In this document: positions 28,705-35,664 of the stretch, piece by piece | How positions within the stretch are numbered: the first letter of the stretch is position 1 | Layout of the letters: each line of letters opens with the position of its first letter | Assembly (NCBI GenBank): GCA_947499095.1 | Contig: CANMMR010000004.1 | Location: 186,001 to 250,000, forward strand | Reading direction: 5' to 3' | DNA length: 64,000 nucleotides | Origin: an uncultured Erythrobacter sp. | GTDB lineage: Bacteria; Pseudomonadota; Alphaproteobacteria; Sphingomonadales; Sphingomonadaceae | Position numbers and translations under genes: made by a program | The notes under the pieces: generated by a model | Databases searched by the model: none | Told to the model about the DNA's origin: nothing | What the model saw: only the letters and a program-made list of their open reading frames with translations

Positions 28705-28950
28705 GTGCTGACCAAGGTGAAACGGCTGTTCGTGATCAAGACGCGCTTCGAAGCGTATCTGATCATCTTCGCCCTCGCCCTGGGCGCAATGACTCGCGGC
28801 GCGCATTACACGGTCGAATACCCCGGCGTCGGCGGCTACCTGCTGTTCGCCGCAACCGCGGGCGCGGTATTCCTCGGAGGCGCGAAAATCCTCGACGCGA
28901 TCCGCTATGAGCGGGAAGCAGCAGCGGCTTCTCGGGAAACCGCAGACTGA
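28705..28950 (+). CDS. Small two-helix membrane protein behind a sigma-54 promoter
   Basis: An 81-residue protein from GTG at 28705, chosen because GGAG lies ten bases upstream and the protein begins MLTKVKRLFVIKTRFEAYLII. It has two hydrophobic segments (about residues 15-31 and 42-62) joined by a short RGAHYTVEYPGVGG loop, then a charged tail (DAIRYEREAAAASRETAD). I believe similar unnamed proteins are widespread in Sphingomonadales, but I cannot name a function. The upstream sigma-54 consensus suggests inducible expression. Confidence 0.72.
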   Translation: MLTKVKRLFVIKTRFEAYLIIFALALGAMTRGAHYTVEYPGVGGYLLFAATAGAVFLGGAKILDAIRYEREAAAASRETAD

Positions 28951-28974
28951 GTCCAGATAATACCGTAAATGAAG

Positions 28975-29317
28975 GTGGGGGTTTCTGTTGCTAGCTACCC
29001 CCGGAGCCCCGGAATCCGCTTCTGTTGCCCGGTGGGTCCGACCGCGCTTTAGCTTTGTAAGATCAGGGCGTTAGCCCGTCAAATTACGCAGCGAGAGCGA
29101 GTGCTTCGTTATCGTTGGCACTTGTGTGTTGTGAACAGTTTCACGGGATACTCAGCCCGGGCGAAAACACCGTCTTTCAGCACACGTCGATCCTGGTTCG
29201 GCCCCGTCAGAAACCGCGCAAACCCGCGGGTTGTGGTGGAGCCGCCGGGTACTGCCCCCGGGTCCGTTGTACCTATTGCACGGCGCAATTTATCGCCATA
29301 GCCGGTCGAAACCGGCG
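28975..29317 (-). ncRNA. ssrA: Transfer-messenger RNA, permuted two-piece alphaproteobacterial type
   Basis: The gene is circularly permuted. The acceptor piece comes first and ends with CGGCTCCACCA (CCA at 29236-29234). About 28 bases of intervening sequence follow, then the coding piece starting GGGGCCGAACC at 29205. The ends pair as an acceptor stem (GGGGCCG with CGGCTCC, one G-U). The T arm has the atypical loop GGCAGTA between CCGGG and CCCGG, known in alpha-tmRNA. The coding piece carries the resume GCC codon and tag ANDNEALALAA with TAA at 29086-29084. The 3' boundary is approximate, placed at a GGGGGT/ACCCCC stem at 28977-29002. It rescues stalled ribosomes and tags their products for proteolysis. 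Confidence 0.93.
29084..29119 (-). other. tmRNA proteolysis-tag reading frame
   Basis: Twelve codons, GCC to TAA, encode ANDNEALALAA, the degradation tag added after the tRNA-borne alanine. The ALALAA ending fits recognition by ClpXP-type proteases. Confidence 0.92.
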
Positions 29318-29323
29318 AAGTTC

Positions 29324-29351
29324 TATATAGAGCGTCGCAGCTTAATGTGAA
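29324..29351 (-). promoter_or_regulatory. Promoter of the tmRNA gene
   Basis: On the minus strand TTCACA (29351-29346) and TATATA (29329-29324) are 16 bases apart. They predict a start near 29317, just before the acceptor piece. Confidence 0.65.
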
Positions 29352-29355
29352 GTGA

Positions 29356-29530
29356 GTAGGGTTTTTGTCGGGTACGGTCGGGACATCCGTCCCAACCTTG
29401 CTGTTCCGTCCCGCTCCCCCTCCCGGCCACCCATTGAGCATACTTCCGTGGGTGGTCGGGAGGGGGAGCCGGACGGAACAGCCAAGGGAAGCGCGGATGC
29501 GCTTCACGCACCCAAACAAAAAACCCCTAC
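29356..29530. repeat. Multi-branched palindromic element between ssrA and mscL
   Basis: An outer stem (29356-29373 with 29510-29530, imperfect) encloses three hairpins. These are GGGAC-ATCC-GTCCC at 29380-29393, a long arm of about 36 bp at 29398-29433 pairing with 29449-29485 with few mismatches, and GAAGCGC-GGAT-GCGCTTC at 29488-29505. The right outer arm contains the mscL stop codon and a T run on the minus strand, so it may act as the mscL terminator. The rest exceeds what a terminator needs. Confidence 0.75.
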
Positions 29531-30036
29531 CCCATCGGGCCTTTCTCCGCCGCATAGTCCGGCGTCGTCGCATCGCCCTTGCGCAATTCGGCGAGGATCT
29601 TCTTCAGCACGTCCAGCTGCGGATCGGTCGGCACCTCATCGCTCGTCGAGCTGTCTTCGGTTTGCGCCTGCTTCGCCTTGATCTCGTCACTGACCTTGTT
29701 GACGCCACGCACCAGCATGAACAGCGCGAAAGCCACGATGAGAAAATTGATCATGGCGGTTATCAATGCGCCATATCCAATCATCGCAACCCCGGCTTCC
29801 TTGAGCTGCCCGTAATTGTCGAGCGCACCTTCGTAACCCTCGGGTATGTCGCCAAGCCGCAGGAACCAGTTGGAGAAGTCGATGTCGCCGAAAATCCAGC
29901 CGATCAGCGGCATCAGAATCGCCTCGGTCAGCTGTGTCACAATGCCGCTGAACGCTGCACCGATGACCACACCCACGGCCAGGTCGATCACATTGCCGCG
30001 TGCGATGAATTTTTTGAATTCCGTACCCAGGCTCAT
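29527..30036 (-). CDS. mscL: Large-conductance mechanosensitive channel
   Basis: A 169-residue inner-membrane channel opened by membrane tension on osmotic downshock. The N-terminal FKKFIARGNVIDLAVGVVIGAAFSGIV (S1 plus TM1) and TM2 (ALITAMINFLIVAFALFMLVRGVNKV) are diagnostic. The C-terminal helical tail is longer than in Escherichia coli (136 residues), with an acidic Ser/Thr-rich insert (AQTEDSSTSDEVPTDPQ) before the bundle (LDVLKKILAELRKG). ATG at 30036 is preferred since AGGGG lies nine bases upstream; another ATG is two codons before it. Confidence 0.96.
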   Translation of the reverse strand: MSLGTEFKKFIARGNVIDLAVGVVIGAAFSGIVTQLTEAILMPLIGWIFGDIDFSNWFLRLGDIPEGYEGALDNYGQLKEAGVAMIGYGALITAMINFLIVAFALFMLVRGVNKVSDEIKAKQAQTEDSSTSDEVPTDPQLDVLKKILAELRKGDATTPDYAAEKGPMG

Positions 30037-30105
30037 ACGCATTAACCCCTTTTTCGCCATGTTTTCTGGCATAGAGCGAATTTGCGCACAAGCACGCCGT
30101 TAATC

Positions 30106-30133
30106 TTGAATGATCGGCGAGGTGTGCTATCTT
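30106..30133 (+). promoter_or_regulatory. Candidate promoter for lemA-TPM operon
   Basis: TTGAAT and TATCTT are separated by 16 bases and placed about 40 bases before the LemA start. By-eye match only. Confidence 0.35.
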
Positions 30134-30172
30134 CATAAGTCAGTACCTTAATACTACCAAAGGATCCTCCCC

Positions 30173-30850
30173 ATGACCCGTTTCGCCGCCCTTCGAACAT
30201 CGATAGTCGCCGCAGCAGCGCTCGCCCTGTCGGCATGCGGCATCAACTCGGTGCCTACCGCGGAAGAGAACGCCAAGGCCAAGTGGGCCGACGTCGAGGC
30301 CGCCTTCCAGGAGCGCGCCAATCTCGTCCCCAATCTCGAGCAGATCGTGATGAGTTCGGCCGAGCAGGAGCGCGAAACGCTTGAAGGGGTGATCCAGGCC
30401 CGCGCTTCCGCCACGCGCCCGGAAATCCAGCTGGATGGCGACGATCTCAACAATCCCGAAGCCATGGCGCAGTATCAGCAGGCGCAGAACACGTTCGGCG
30501 GTGCGCTGTCGCGCCTCATGGCCAATGTCGAGGCCTACCCGGAGCTTCGCAGCCAGGAAAACTTCGGCCGTTTCATGACCCAGATCGAAGGGCAGGAAAA
30601 CCGCATTCGCGTCGCCATTCGCGACTATAACGAGGCGGTCCGCCAGTATAACACCACCATCCGCACCTTCCCCGACACGATCGGCGCGAACATCATCCAC
30701 GGTGCGGAGCCGATGGTGCCCTACGAAGCGGTGAGCGAGGGCGCGGAAACCGCTCCCGAACTCAACATGCGCGCCAGCGGCAGCACTGCCACTGCCTCGG
30801 GGGCAAATGACAACCCCAGCGAGCCTGCCGACGCCGCAGCCGCCAACTGA
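30173..30850 (+). CDS. lemA: LemA family lipoprotein
   Basis: A 225-residue protein with a lipoprotein signal (TSIVAAAALALSACGIN, Cys at about residue 22). The LemA helical core follows: EENAKAKWADVEAAFQERANLVPNLEQIV, then LSRLMANVEAYPELRSQENFGRFMTQIEGQENRIRVAIRDYNEAVRQYN. The C-terminus is a disordered Ala/Glu/Pro tail. LemA proteins are linked to membrane stress and are usually encoded with TPM-domain proteins, as here. The molecular role is not established. Confidence 0.93.
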   Translation: MTRFAALRTSIVAAAALALSACGINSVPTAEENAKAKWADVEAAFQERANLVPNLEQIVMSSAEQERETLEGVIQARASATRPEIQLDGDDLNNPEAMAQYQQAQNTFGGALSRLMANVEAYPELRSQENFGRFMTQIEGQENRIRVAIRDYNEAVRQYNTTIRTFPDTIGANIIHGAEPMVPYEAVSEGAETAPELNMRASGSTATASGANDNPSEPADAAAAN

Positions 30851-30861
30851 GCGGCCCTGCA

Positions 30862-31689
30862 ATGCAGGCTTTGCTGCGATTGCTGTTGATCTGCGCCGCC
30901 GCACTGGGCTTTGCCCTGCCCGCTGCGGCGCAGGAGTTTCCCGAGCGCGGGACGGCGCCCGTGGTCGATGCGGCCGACATCATCGATCCCGCCACCGAAG
31001 CCGAGCTTACGGCCAAGTTGGACGCGTTCGAGAAGGCGAACCAGCGGCAATTCGTGATCGCGACGATCCCCGACCTCGAGGGCTACGATATCGCGGACTA
31101 CGGCTATCGCCTGGGCCGCGAATGGGCGCTGGGCGATGCGGAGCGCAACGACGGCATCATACTGATTGTGGCCCCGAACGAGCGGAGGATGCGGATCGAG
31201 GTCGGCTATGGCCTCGAAGGCACGATCCCCGATGGCCTCGCCTTCGAATATATCGAGGGCATGAAGGACTACTTCCGCGCCGGCGATTATTCCGGCGGGA
31301 TCAGCTGGGCGGCGGATGAGATTATCACCCAGCTCGAACTGCCGCCCGAGCAGGCCGCGCAGGTCGCACAGCAAGCCGAAGAGGCGCGCGAGAGCCGCGG
31401 CGGTTTCCCGCTCGGCGGCGCGATCTGGATCGCCTTCATTGTCTTTTTCTTCATCATCCCGATGCTGCGGCGCGGCAAGCGGCGGCGCTATGGCCGTGGC
31501 GGACGGCTGGGCCAGGCGGCGGGCGACATCATCTTGTGGGAAGTCGGCTCGGCCATCGCACGCGGCGCGCTGAGTGGCGGCGACGACTGGGGCGGCGGTG
31601 GCGGCTTCGGCGGAGGAGGCGGCGGGTTCGGCGGCTTTTCCGGCGGCGGCGGCAGTTTCGGAGGCGGTGGCGCCTCCGGGGGGTGGTAG
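30862..31689 (+). CDS. TPM-domain membrane protein (YgcG-like) with Gly-rich tail
   Basis: A 275-residue protein: signal peptide (LLRLLLICAAALGFALPAAAQ), then a TPM domain (about residues 35-155; VVDAADIIDPATEAELTAKLDAFEKANQRQFVIATI). One membrane helix (IWIAFIVFFFIIPML) and a basic stretch follow, then a C-terminal run of Gly/Phe/Ser repeats. TPM domains occur in envelope proteins, some with phosphatase activity or roles in photosystem repair. It lies 11 bases after lemA and directly before a second TPM gene. Confidence 0.9.
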   Translation: MQALLRLLLICAAALGFALPAAAQEFPERGTAPVVDAADIIDPATEAELTAKLDAFEKANQRQFVIATIPDLEGYDIADYGYRLGREWALGDAERNDGIILIVAPNERRMRIEVGYGLEGTIPDGLAFEYIEGMKDYFRAGDYSGGISWAADEIITQLELPPEQAAQVAQQAEEARESRGGFPLGGAIWIAFIVFFFIIPMLRRGKRRRYGRGGRLGQAAGDIILWEVGSAIARGALSGGDDWGGGGGFGGGGGGFGGFSGGGGSFGGGGASGGW

Positions 31690-32367
31690 ATGGCACGCTA
31701 TCTGAACGAAGCACAGCACACAATCGTAAGCGATGCCGTGGCGGCAGCGGAGGGCACGACCTCGGGCGAAATCGTCACCGTGCTGGCGGATCGGTCGGAC
31801 GGATATGCCGACGTGGTGCTGGTCTGGGCGGCGGGCGTGGCCTTCACGCTGATGAGCCTGTTTGCGGTTCTGCCCAAGCCCTTCATGGATTTGTGGGACA
31901 GGCTGGTCGGCGGCTGGATGCACGAATGGACGACCGGCGAACTGGCGACCATGACGATTGCGCTAGGCCTGATTGGCTTCGCGCTCACCTGGCTGCTGCT
32001 GTCTTGGGATCCGCTGCGGTTCGCCCTGACGCCCTCACCCGCGAAGCAGGCTCGTGTCCGCGCTGCGGCGATCAAGCATTTCAAGGTCGGGGCCGAACGG
32101 CGCACCCACGGGCGCACCGGGGTGCTGCTCTACCTGTCGATGCAGGAACACCGCGCAGAGATCGTCGCCGACGAGCCCATCGCGGCGATGGTCCCGGCGG
32201 ATGTCTGGGGCGAGGCGATGGCCGACATGCTGGTCGAGATCAAACAGGGCCGTCTGGCCGAGGGACTTGCGGCGGGCGTACGCGATGTCGGCGCAGTCTT
32301 GGCGGAGCATTTCCCGCGCGGCGATGAGGATCAGAATGAGTTGCCGGACCGGCTGATCGAAGTCTAA
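31690..32367 (+). CDS. Second TPM-domain membrane protein
   Basis: A 225-residue protein starting immediately after the TAG of the previous gene. It begins with a short TPM-like segment (IVSDAVAAAEGTTSGEIVTVLADRSDGYADV) into which two membrane helices are inserted (about residues 42-62 and 82-105). The TPM fold then resumes (AAIKHFKVGAERRTHGRTGVLLYLSMQEHRAEIVAD). The lemA-tpm-tpm order is a recurrent module, probably one membrane complex. Confidence 0.87.
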   Translation: MARYLNEAQHTIVSDAVAAAEGTTSGEIVTVLADRSDGYADVVLVWAAGVAFTLMSLFAVLPKPFMDLWDRLVGGWMHEWTTGELATMTIALGLIGFALTWLLLSWDPLRFALTPSPAKQARVRAAAIKHFKVGAERRTHGRTGVLLYLSMQEHRAEIVADEPIAAMVPADVWGEAMADMLVEIKQGRLAEGLAAGVRDVGAVLAEHFPRGDEDQNELPDRLIEV

Positions 32368-32379
32368 GCCTCCCGGGCA

Positions 32380-32958
32380 ATGACCGACCCAATCGAGACC
32401 CCGGGCCGTGACCCGGACGCCGACCTGCCCGAAGAAACCATGTGGCAGGGCCGCTTCGTCACCGCCAAACGGCGGGGTCGCTGGGAATATGCCAGCCGCT
32501 CGCGCGGGATAAGGGCTGCCGCCATCGTTGCCATAGACGATGACGATTGCATAATCCTGGTCTCGCAATATCGTGTGCCGCTGGGCCGCATCTGCCTCGA
32601 AATCCCCGCCGGCCTGATCGGCGACGACGAGGACAAGAGCGGCGAAAGCGACGAGGCGGCCGCCATTCGCGAGCTCGAGGAAGAAACGGGTTATCGCGCC
32701 GCGCGAATGGAGAACCTCGGCGAATTCTATTCCTCGCCCGGCATGGTGAGCGAAAGTTTCTCCCTGCTGCGCGCGCACGGCCTGACCAAAGTCGGCGAAG
32801 GTGGCGGTACCGATAGCGAGGACATCGTCGTCCACCATGTGCCGCGCACGCAGTTGCCGGAATTCGTTGCCCGCTGGCGCGCGATGGGTCACGGTGTCGA
32901 TATACGAATTGCGATGCTGATGGCGTCGCTGGACAGTTTTCTGGGAGAGAGTGAATGA
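32380..32958 (+). CDS. Nudix hydrolase (ADP-ribose pyrophosphatase-like)
   Basis: A 192-residue protein with a Nudix box whose core is ESDEAAAIRELEEETGY (about residues 87-103), carrying the REXXEE metal ligands. Upstream is VSQYRVPLGRICLEIPAGLIGD, typical of ADP-sugar pyrophosphatases, as is EFYSSPGMVSES downstream. It probably cleaves ADP-ribose or a related nucleotide sugar. Its stop overlaps the ATG of the next SDR gene (ATGA). Confidence 0.9.
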   Translation: MTDPIETPGRDPDADLPEETMWQGRFVTAKRRGRWEYASRSRGIRAAAIVAIDDDDCIILVSQYRVPLGRICLEIPAGLIGDDEDKSGESDEAAAIRELEEETGYRAARMENLGEFYSSPGMVSESFSLLRAHGLTKVGEGGGTDSEDIVVHHVPRTQLPEFVARWRAMGHGVDIRIAMLMASLDSFLGESE

Positions 32959-33737
32959 GCGGCAGGTGTGAGGGCAAGCTGGCCTTGGTGACGGGTGCAG
33001 CGCAGGGTCTGGGCCGGGCGCATGCCACAAGGCTGGCGGAAGAAGGCGCACGGGTGCTGTGTACGGATATCAACGGCGCCGGGGCGGAGGAAACCGCTTC
33101 GCTCATCAACGGCCAGCTGGGCGACGGCACGGCCTTCGGTTTCCAGCACGACGTGACCGATCCGGCGCAGTGGGAAGCTGCCGTCGATGCAGCGCGCGAG
33201 AAACTCGGCGGACTCAACGTGCTGGTCAACAATGCCGGCATCGGCGTCGGCGGCAATATCGAGACCTGCGATTTCGACGACTGGAAGCGCTGCTTCGCGA
33301 TAAATGTCGATTCGATCTTCCACGGCTGCCAGAAGGCCCTGCCGCTGATGCGCGAGCATGCGCCGGGATCGATCGTGAACATTTCCAGCATCGCCGGGCT
33401 CATCGCCAGCGACACCATGCCGGCCTACAATTCGTCCAAGGCGGCGGTATGGATGCTGTCCAAGTCCATCGCGCTGCACTGCGCGAAGAAAAACATGCAG
33501 ATCCGTTGCAACTCGGTGCACCCGACTTTCGTCGATACGCCGATCCTCGACGGGACGGCGAAGAACCACAATCTCGACAAGGGCGTGCTGATGGACAAGC
33601 TGGCGCGGCAGATCCCGTTGAAGTTCGTCGGCGAGCCGAACGACATCGCCAATGCGGTGGTCTATCTCGCCAGTGACGAGAGCCGCTTCATGACCGGGGC
33701 CGAGCTCAAGCTCGATGGCGGCATTTCGGCGATGTGA
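32955..33737 (+). CDS. Short-chain dehydrogenase/reductase
   Basis: A 260-residue classical SDR with cofactor motif VTGAAQGLGRAHATRLAEEG, DINGAG (an acidic residue after strand 2 suggests NAD preference), NNAGIG, the active-site Ser (VNISSIAGL) and YNSSKAAVWMLSK, and the C-terminal GAELKLDGG. The substrate is unknown; the family includes cyclic alcohol and steroid dehydrogenases. It is coupled to the Nudix gene and followed by a hairpin terminator. Confidence 0.9.
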   Translation: MSGRCEGKLALVTGAAQGLGRAHATRLAEEGARVLCTDINGAGAEETASLINGQLGDGTAFGFQHDVTDPAQWEAAVDAAREKLGGLNVLVNNAGIGVGGNIETCDFDDWKRCFAINVDSIFHGCQKALPLMREHAPGSIVNISSIAGLIASDTMPAYNSSKAAVWMLSKSIALHCAKKNMQIRCNSVHPTFVDTPILDGTAKNHNLDKGVLMDKLARQIPLKFVGEPNDIANAVVYLASDESRFMTGAELKLDGGISAM

Positions 33738-33777
33738 TCATCGCCGCCGCCAGAATCTCGGGGGACTGGAATCACAA

Positions 33778-33804
33778 GAGGGGCCAGACGGCCCCTCCCG
33801 GTTT
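33778..33804 (+). terminator. Rho-independent terminator of the Nudix-SDR pair
   Basis: GAGGGGCC (33778-33785) pairs with GGCCCCTC (33790-33797) around loop AGAC, followed by TTTT at 33801. It lies 41 bases after the SDR stop and may also stop the convergent pspC transcript. Confidence 0.7.
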
Positions 33805-33863
33805 TCTCGAATTTGAAGGCACGGCCGACACGAAAACCGGGTCGGTCGGCGCGGGGGCCGTGC

Positions 33864-34085
33864 TCAATCCGCGATCAGCGCGATCGCGAGGTAGATCAGG
33901 ATGAAGCTGCCGAAACCCAACAGCGTTCCTGCGACGAAGCCCAGGCGGACCCAGAGTGCGTCGATGCCGAAGTAGTCGGCGATGCCGGAGCATACGCCCA
34001 TCAGCTTGCCGTTCCTGCGGTCGAGCGCGAAGCTCTTGGCGGGGCGGACGGCGTGGTCGGTGTCACGAAATTTCAGGTCGTTCAT
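33864..34085 (-). CDS. pspC: PspC-domain protein
   Basis: A 73-residue protein: a short soluble lead, then the PspC domain FALDRRNGKLMGVCSGIADYFGIDALWVRLGFVAGTLLG with a membrane helix and a second hydrophobic stretch. PspC family proteins sense or respond to membrane damage in the phage-shock system. Its ATG overlaps the TGA of an upstream mini-gene (ATGA), and a sigma-54-type promoter lies at the head of the operon, matching the known RpoN control of psp genes. Confidence 0.92.
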   Translation of the reverse strand: MNDLKFRDTDHAVRPAKSFALDRRNGKLMGVCSGIADYFGIDALWVRLGFVAGTLLGFGSFILIYLAIALIAD

Positions 34086-34198
34086 GCGATCAGTCCATTG
34101 GGCGAAGCGGGGATGATGGCCGTGGCGAAGAACACCGCCGAGAGGGCCAGCGAGAAAGCGGCTGCGAAGAGCTTGCTGGAGTTTTCAGAGTCGAACAT
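34082..34198 (-). CDS. 38-residue hydrophobic peptide, coupled to pspC
   Basis: Encodes MFDSENSSKLFAAAFSLALS followed by AVFFATAIIPASPNGLIA. One membrane helix with a short acidic N-terminus and a PASP motif near the C-terminus. A purine-rich ribosome-binding site (AAGGAAGGAA) lies just upstream. The stop overlaps the pspC ATG by 4 bases, good evidence that it is translated. It is clearly related to the 39-residue peptide encoded 35 bases upstream. The family is not recognised. Confidence 0.78.
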   Translation of the reverse strand: MFDSENSSKLFAAAFSLALSAVFFATAIIPASPNGLIA

Positions 34199-34233
34199 GA
34201 TTTCCTTCCTTGTGATCTGAGGTGCGGCTTGCG

Positions 34234-34353
34234 TCAGGCGGCGAAGACGGCGGGGCTTGCAGGGACGATGGCCATCGCCATGCTGACGGCCGAGACGGCG
34301 AGAGCGAAAACGGCGGCGAGAGCGCGGTTGCTGGCATAATCGAAAGCGGACAT
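34234..34353 (-). CDS. 39-residue hydrophobic peptide, first gene of the pspC operon
   Basis: Encodes MSAFDYASNRALAAVFALAV followed by SAVSMAMAIVPASPAVFAA. It shares the pattern F-D-x-x-S, L-x-A-x-F-x-L-A-x-S-A-V, A-x-A-I-x-P-A-S-P with the next peptide. AAGGAG seven bases before the ATG is a strong ribosome-binding site. About 50 bases upstream of the ATG is the predicted start site of the sigma-54-type promoter. The gene is easily missed because of its length. Confidence 0.75.
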   Translation of the reverse strand: MSAFDYASNRALAAVFALAVSAVSMAMAIVPASPAVFAA

Positions 34354-34414
34354 TTAGTGTTCTCCTTGAACCTTGGTCTTTGTTCCCCCGGACTATCCGG
34401 GTTGACCAATGCCT

Positions 34415-34431
34415 TGCAGGAGGCGTGCCAA
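34415..34431 (-). promoter_or_regulatory. Sigma-54-type promoter of the mini-peptide/pspC operon
   Basis: On the minus strand TTGGCACGCCTCCTGCA differs from the consensus YTGGCACG-N4-TTGCW in one core base; GG and GC are ten bases apart. The start would be near 34404. The leader holds a perfect hairpin (CCCGGA-TAG-TCCGGG, 34402-34388). Confidence 0.65.
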
Positions 34432-34551
34432 ACTCGAAAAAGGACGGGATTCAGCCATTCTTAACTGAACCGAGCGCTCCAACACCGTTCATCGATCCGA
34501 AAGGTTGGGAAATTTCACCATTTTTTGGAATCAGGCAAATCGAGTGGCGGC

Positions 34552-35664
34552 ATGACGCTCTGCGCGCTATCGCCGCAGCCGACCATGGCGCTCGATCGAA
34601 TTGCTCTTTCCGACTTCCGCAACCACGCCGCGACTGAGCTTTCGGGCACGGCGCGCTTCAACCTGCTGGTGGGCGAAAACGGGGCGGGCAAGACCAATGT
34701 GCTCGAGGCATTGTCGCTCCTTTCTCCGGGCCGTGGCCTGCGCCGCGCCGCACTGGCGGACATGACACGTGCCGGGAGCGAGGCGAGATTTACTGTCGCC
34801 GCAGACCTGAAGCAGGAGAGCGAGCATGTTCGCTTGGGCACCTACTGCGAAAACGCCCAGCCGGGCCGGCGACGGGTCCGGATCAACGGCTCGGACGCGA
34901 ACGCCACCGCGCTCGGGGAATGGCTCGCAATCACCTGGCTTACGCCGGCGATGGACGGGCTGTTCACCGGCCCTGCTGCCGACCGTCGCCGGTTCGTCGA
35001 CCGCATGGCGCTCGCGCTGGACCCGGCGCATGCCAGCCACGCCGCGCGCTACGAAGCGGCCCTGCGCGAACGCAATCGCCTGCTGTCCGACCGGCGCGAT
35101 CCCGAGAGCGGCTGGCTCGACGCGATCGAGGCGCAGATGGTCCAGCATGGCGGGGCGCTGATGGCGGGCCGCGCGCGGCTGATCGAGACCCTCATGGCGC
35201 GCCTCGCTGCCATGCCTGCGGAGCCTTTCGCCCGCCCTGCTATTACCTATGCGCCGGGCGCGCCGGATAGTCCGGACGGCCTGTCGCAGGCCCTTTACGA
35301 AGGACGGAGCAAGGATCGCCTGGCGCAGCGCACGCTATCCGGTCCCCATCGCGACGAGCTGGAGGTGATCCACGCAGCGAAGCGTGTTCCCGCCGCGCAA
35401 AGCTCGACCGGCGAGCAGAAGGCCATGCTGGTCGCGATCACGCTCGCTCACGCCGGCCTCGCGGCGCAGGGTCGCGCCGGAATCCTGCTGCTCGACGAGG
35501 TGGCCGCCCATCTCGATCCGGTCCGCCGCGCAGCGCTGTTCGACCAACTGCGTGGTAGCGGCGCGCAGGTCTGGATCACCGGAACCGAGCCCTCGCCTTT
35601 CGATACGATCCTGAGCGAGGCGGCCACTTGGCGAATCGAGAACGGTCAGGCCCGGCGGCTTTAG
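34552..35664 (+). CDS. recF: DNA replication and repair protein RecF
   Basis: A 370-residue SMC-like ATPase that loads RecA at gaps with RecO and RecR. Walker A GENGAGKTN (about residues 41-49) follows IALSDFRNHA. LSGPHRDEL and STGEQKAML (signature) and ILLLDEVAAHLDP (Walker B) are all present. ATG at 34552 has a purine-rich GAGTGGCGG upstream; ATG at 34585 (MALDRIALSDF) is the alternative. The stop overlaps the convergent esterase gene by 4 bases. Confidence 0.95.
   Translation: MTLCALSPQPTMALDRIALSDFRNHAATELSGTARFNLLVGENGAGKTNVLEALSLLSPGRGLRRAALADMTRAGSEARFTVAADLKQESEHVRLGTYCENAQPGRRRVRINGSDANATALGEWLAITWLTPAMDGLFTGPAADRRRFVDRMALALDPAHASHAARYEAALRERNRLLSDRRDPESGWLDAIEAQMVQHGGALMAGRARLIETLMARLAAMPAEPFARPAITYAPGAPDSPDGLSQALYEGRSKDRLAQRTLSGPHRDELEVIHAAKRVPAAQSSTGEQKAMLVAITLAHAGLAAQGRAGILLLDEVAAHLDPVRRAALFDQLRGSGAQVWITGTEPSPFDTILSEAATWRIENGQARRL

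Noticed and set aside
29101..29301. A 66-codon open frame on the plus strand in the ssrA region
   Set aside because: The sequence is explained base by base as the antisense of the tmRNA; no ribosome-binding site.
31690..31712. A sigma-54-like TGGCACG at the start of the second TPM gene
   Set aside because: It lies inside coding sequence with GA instead of GC at -12.
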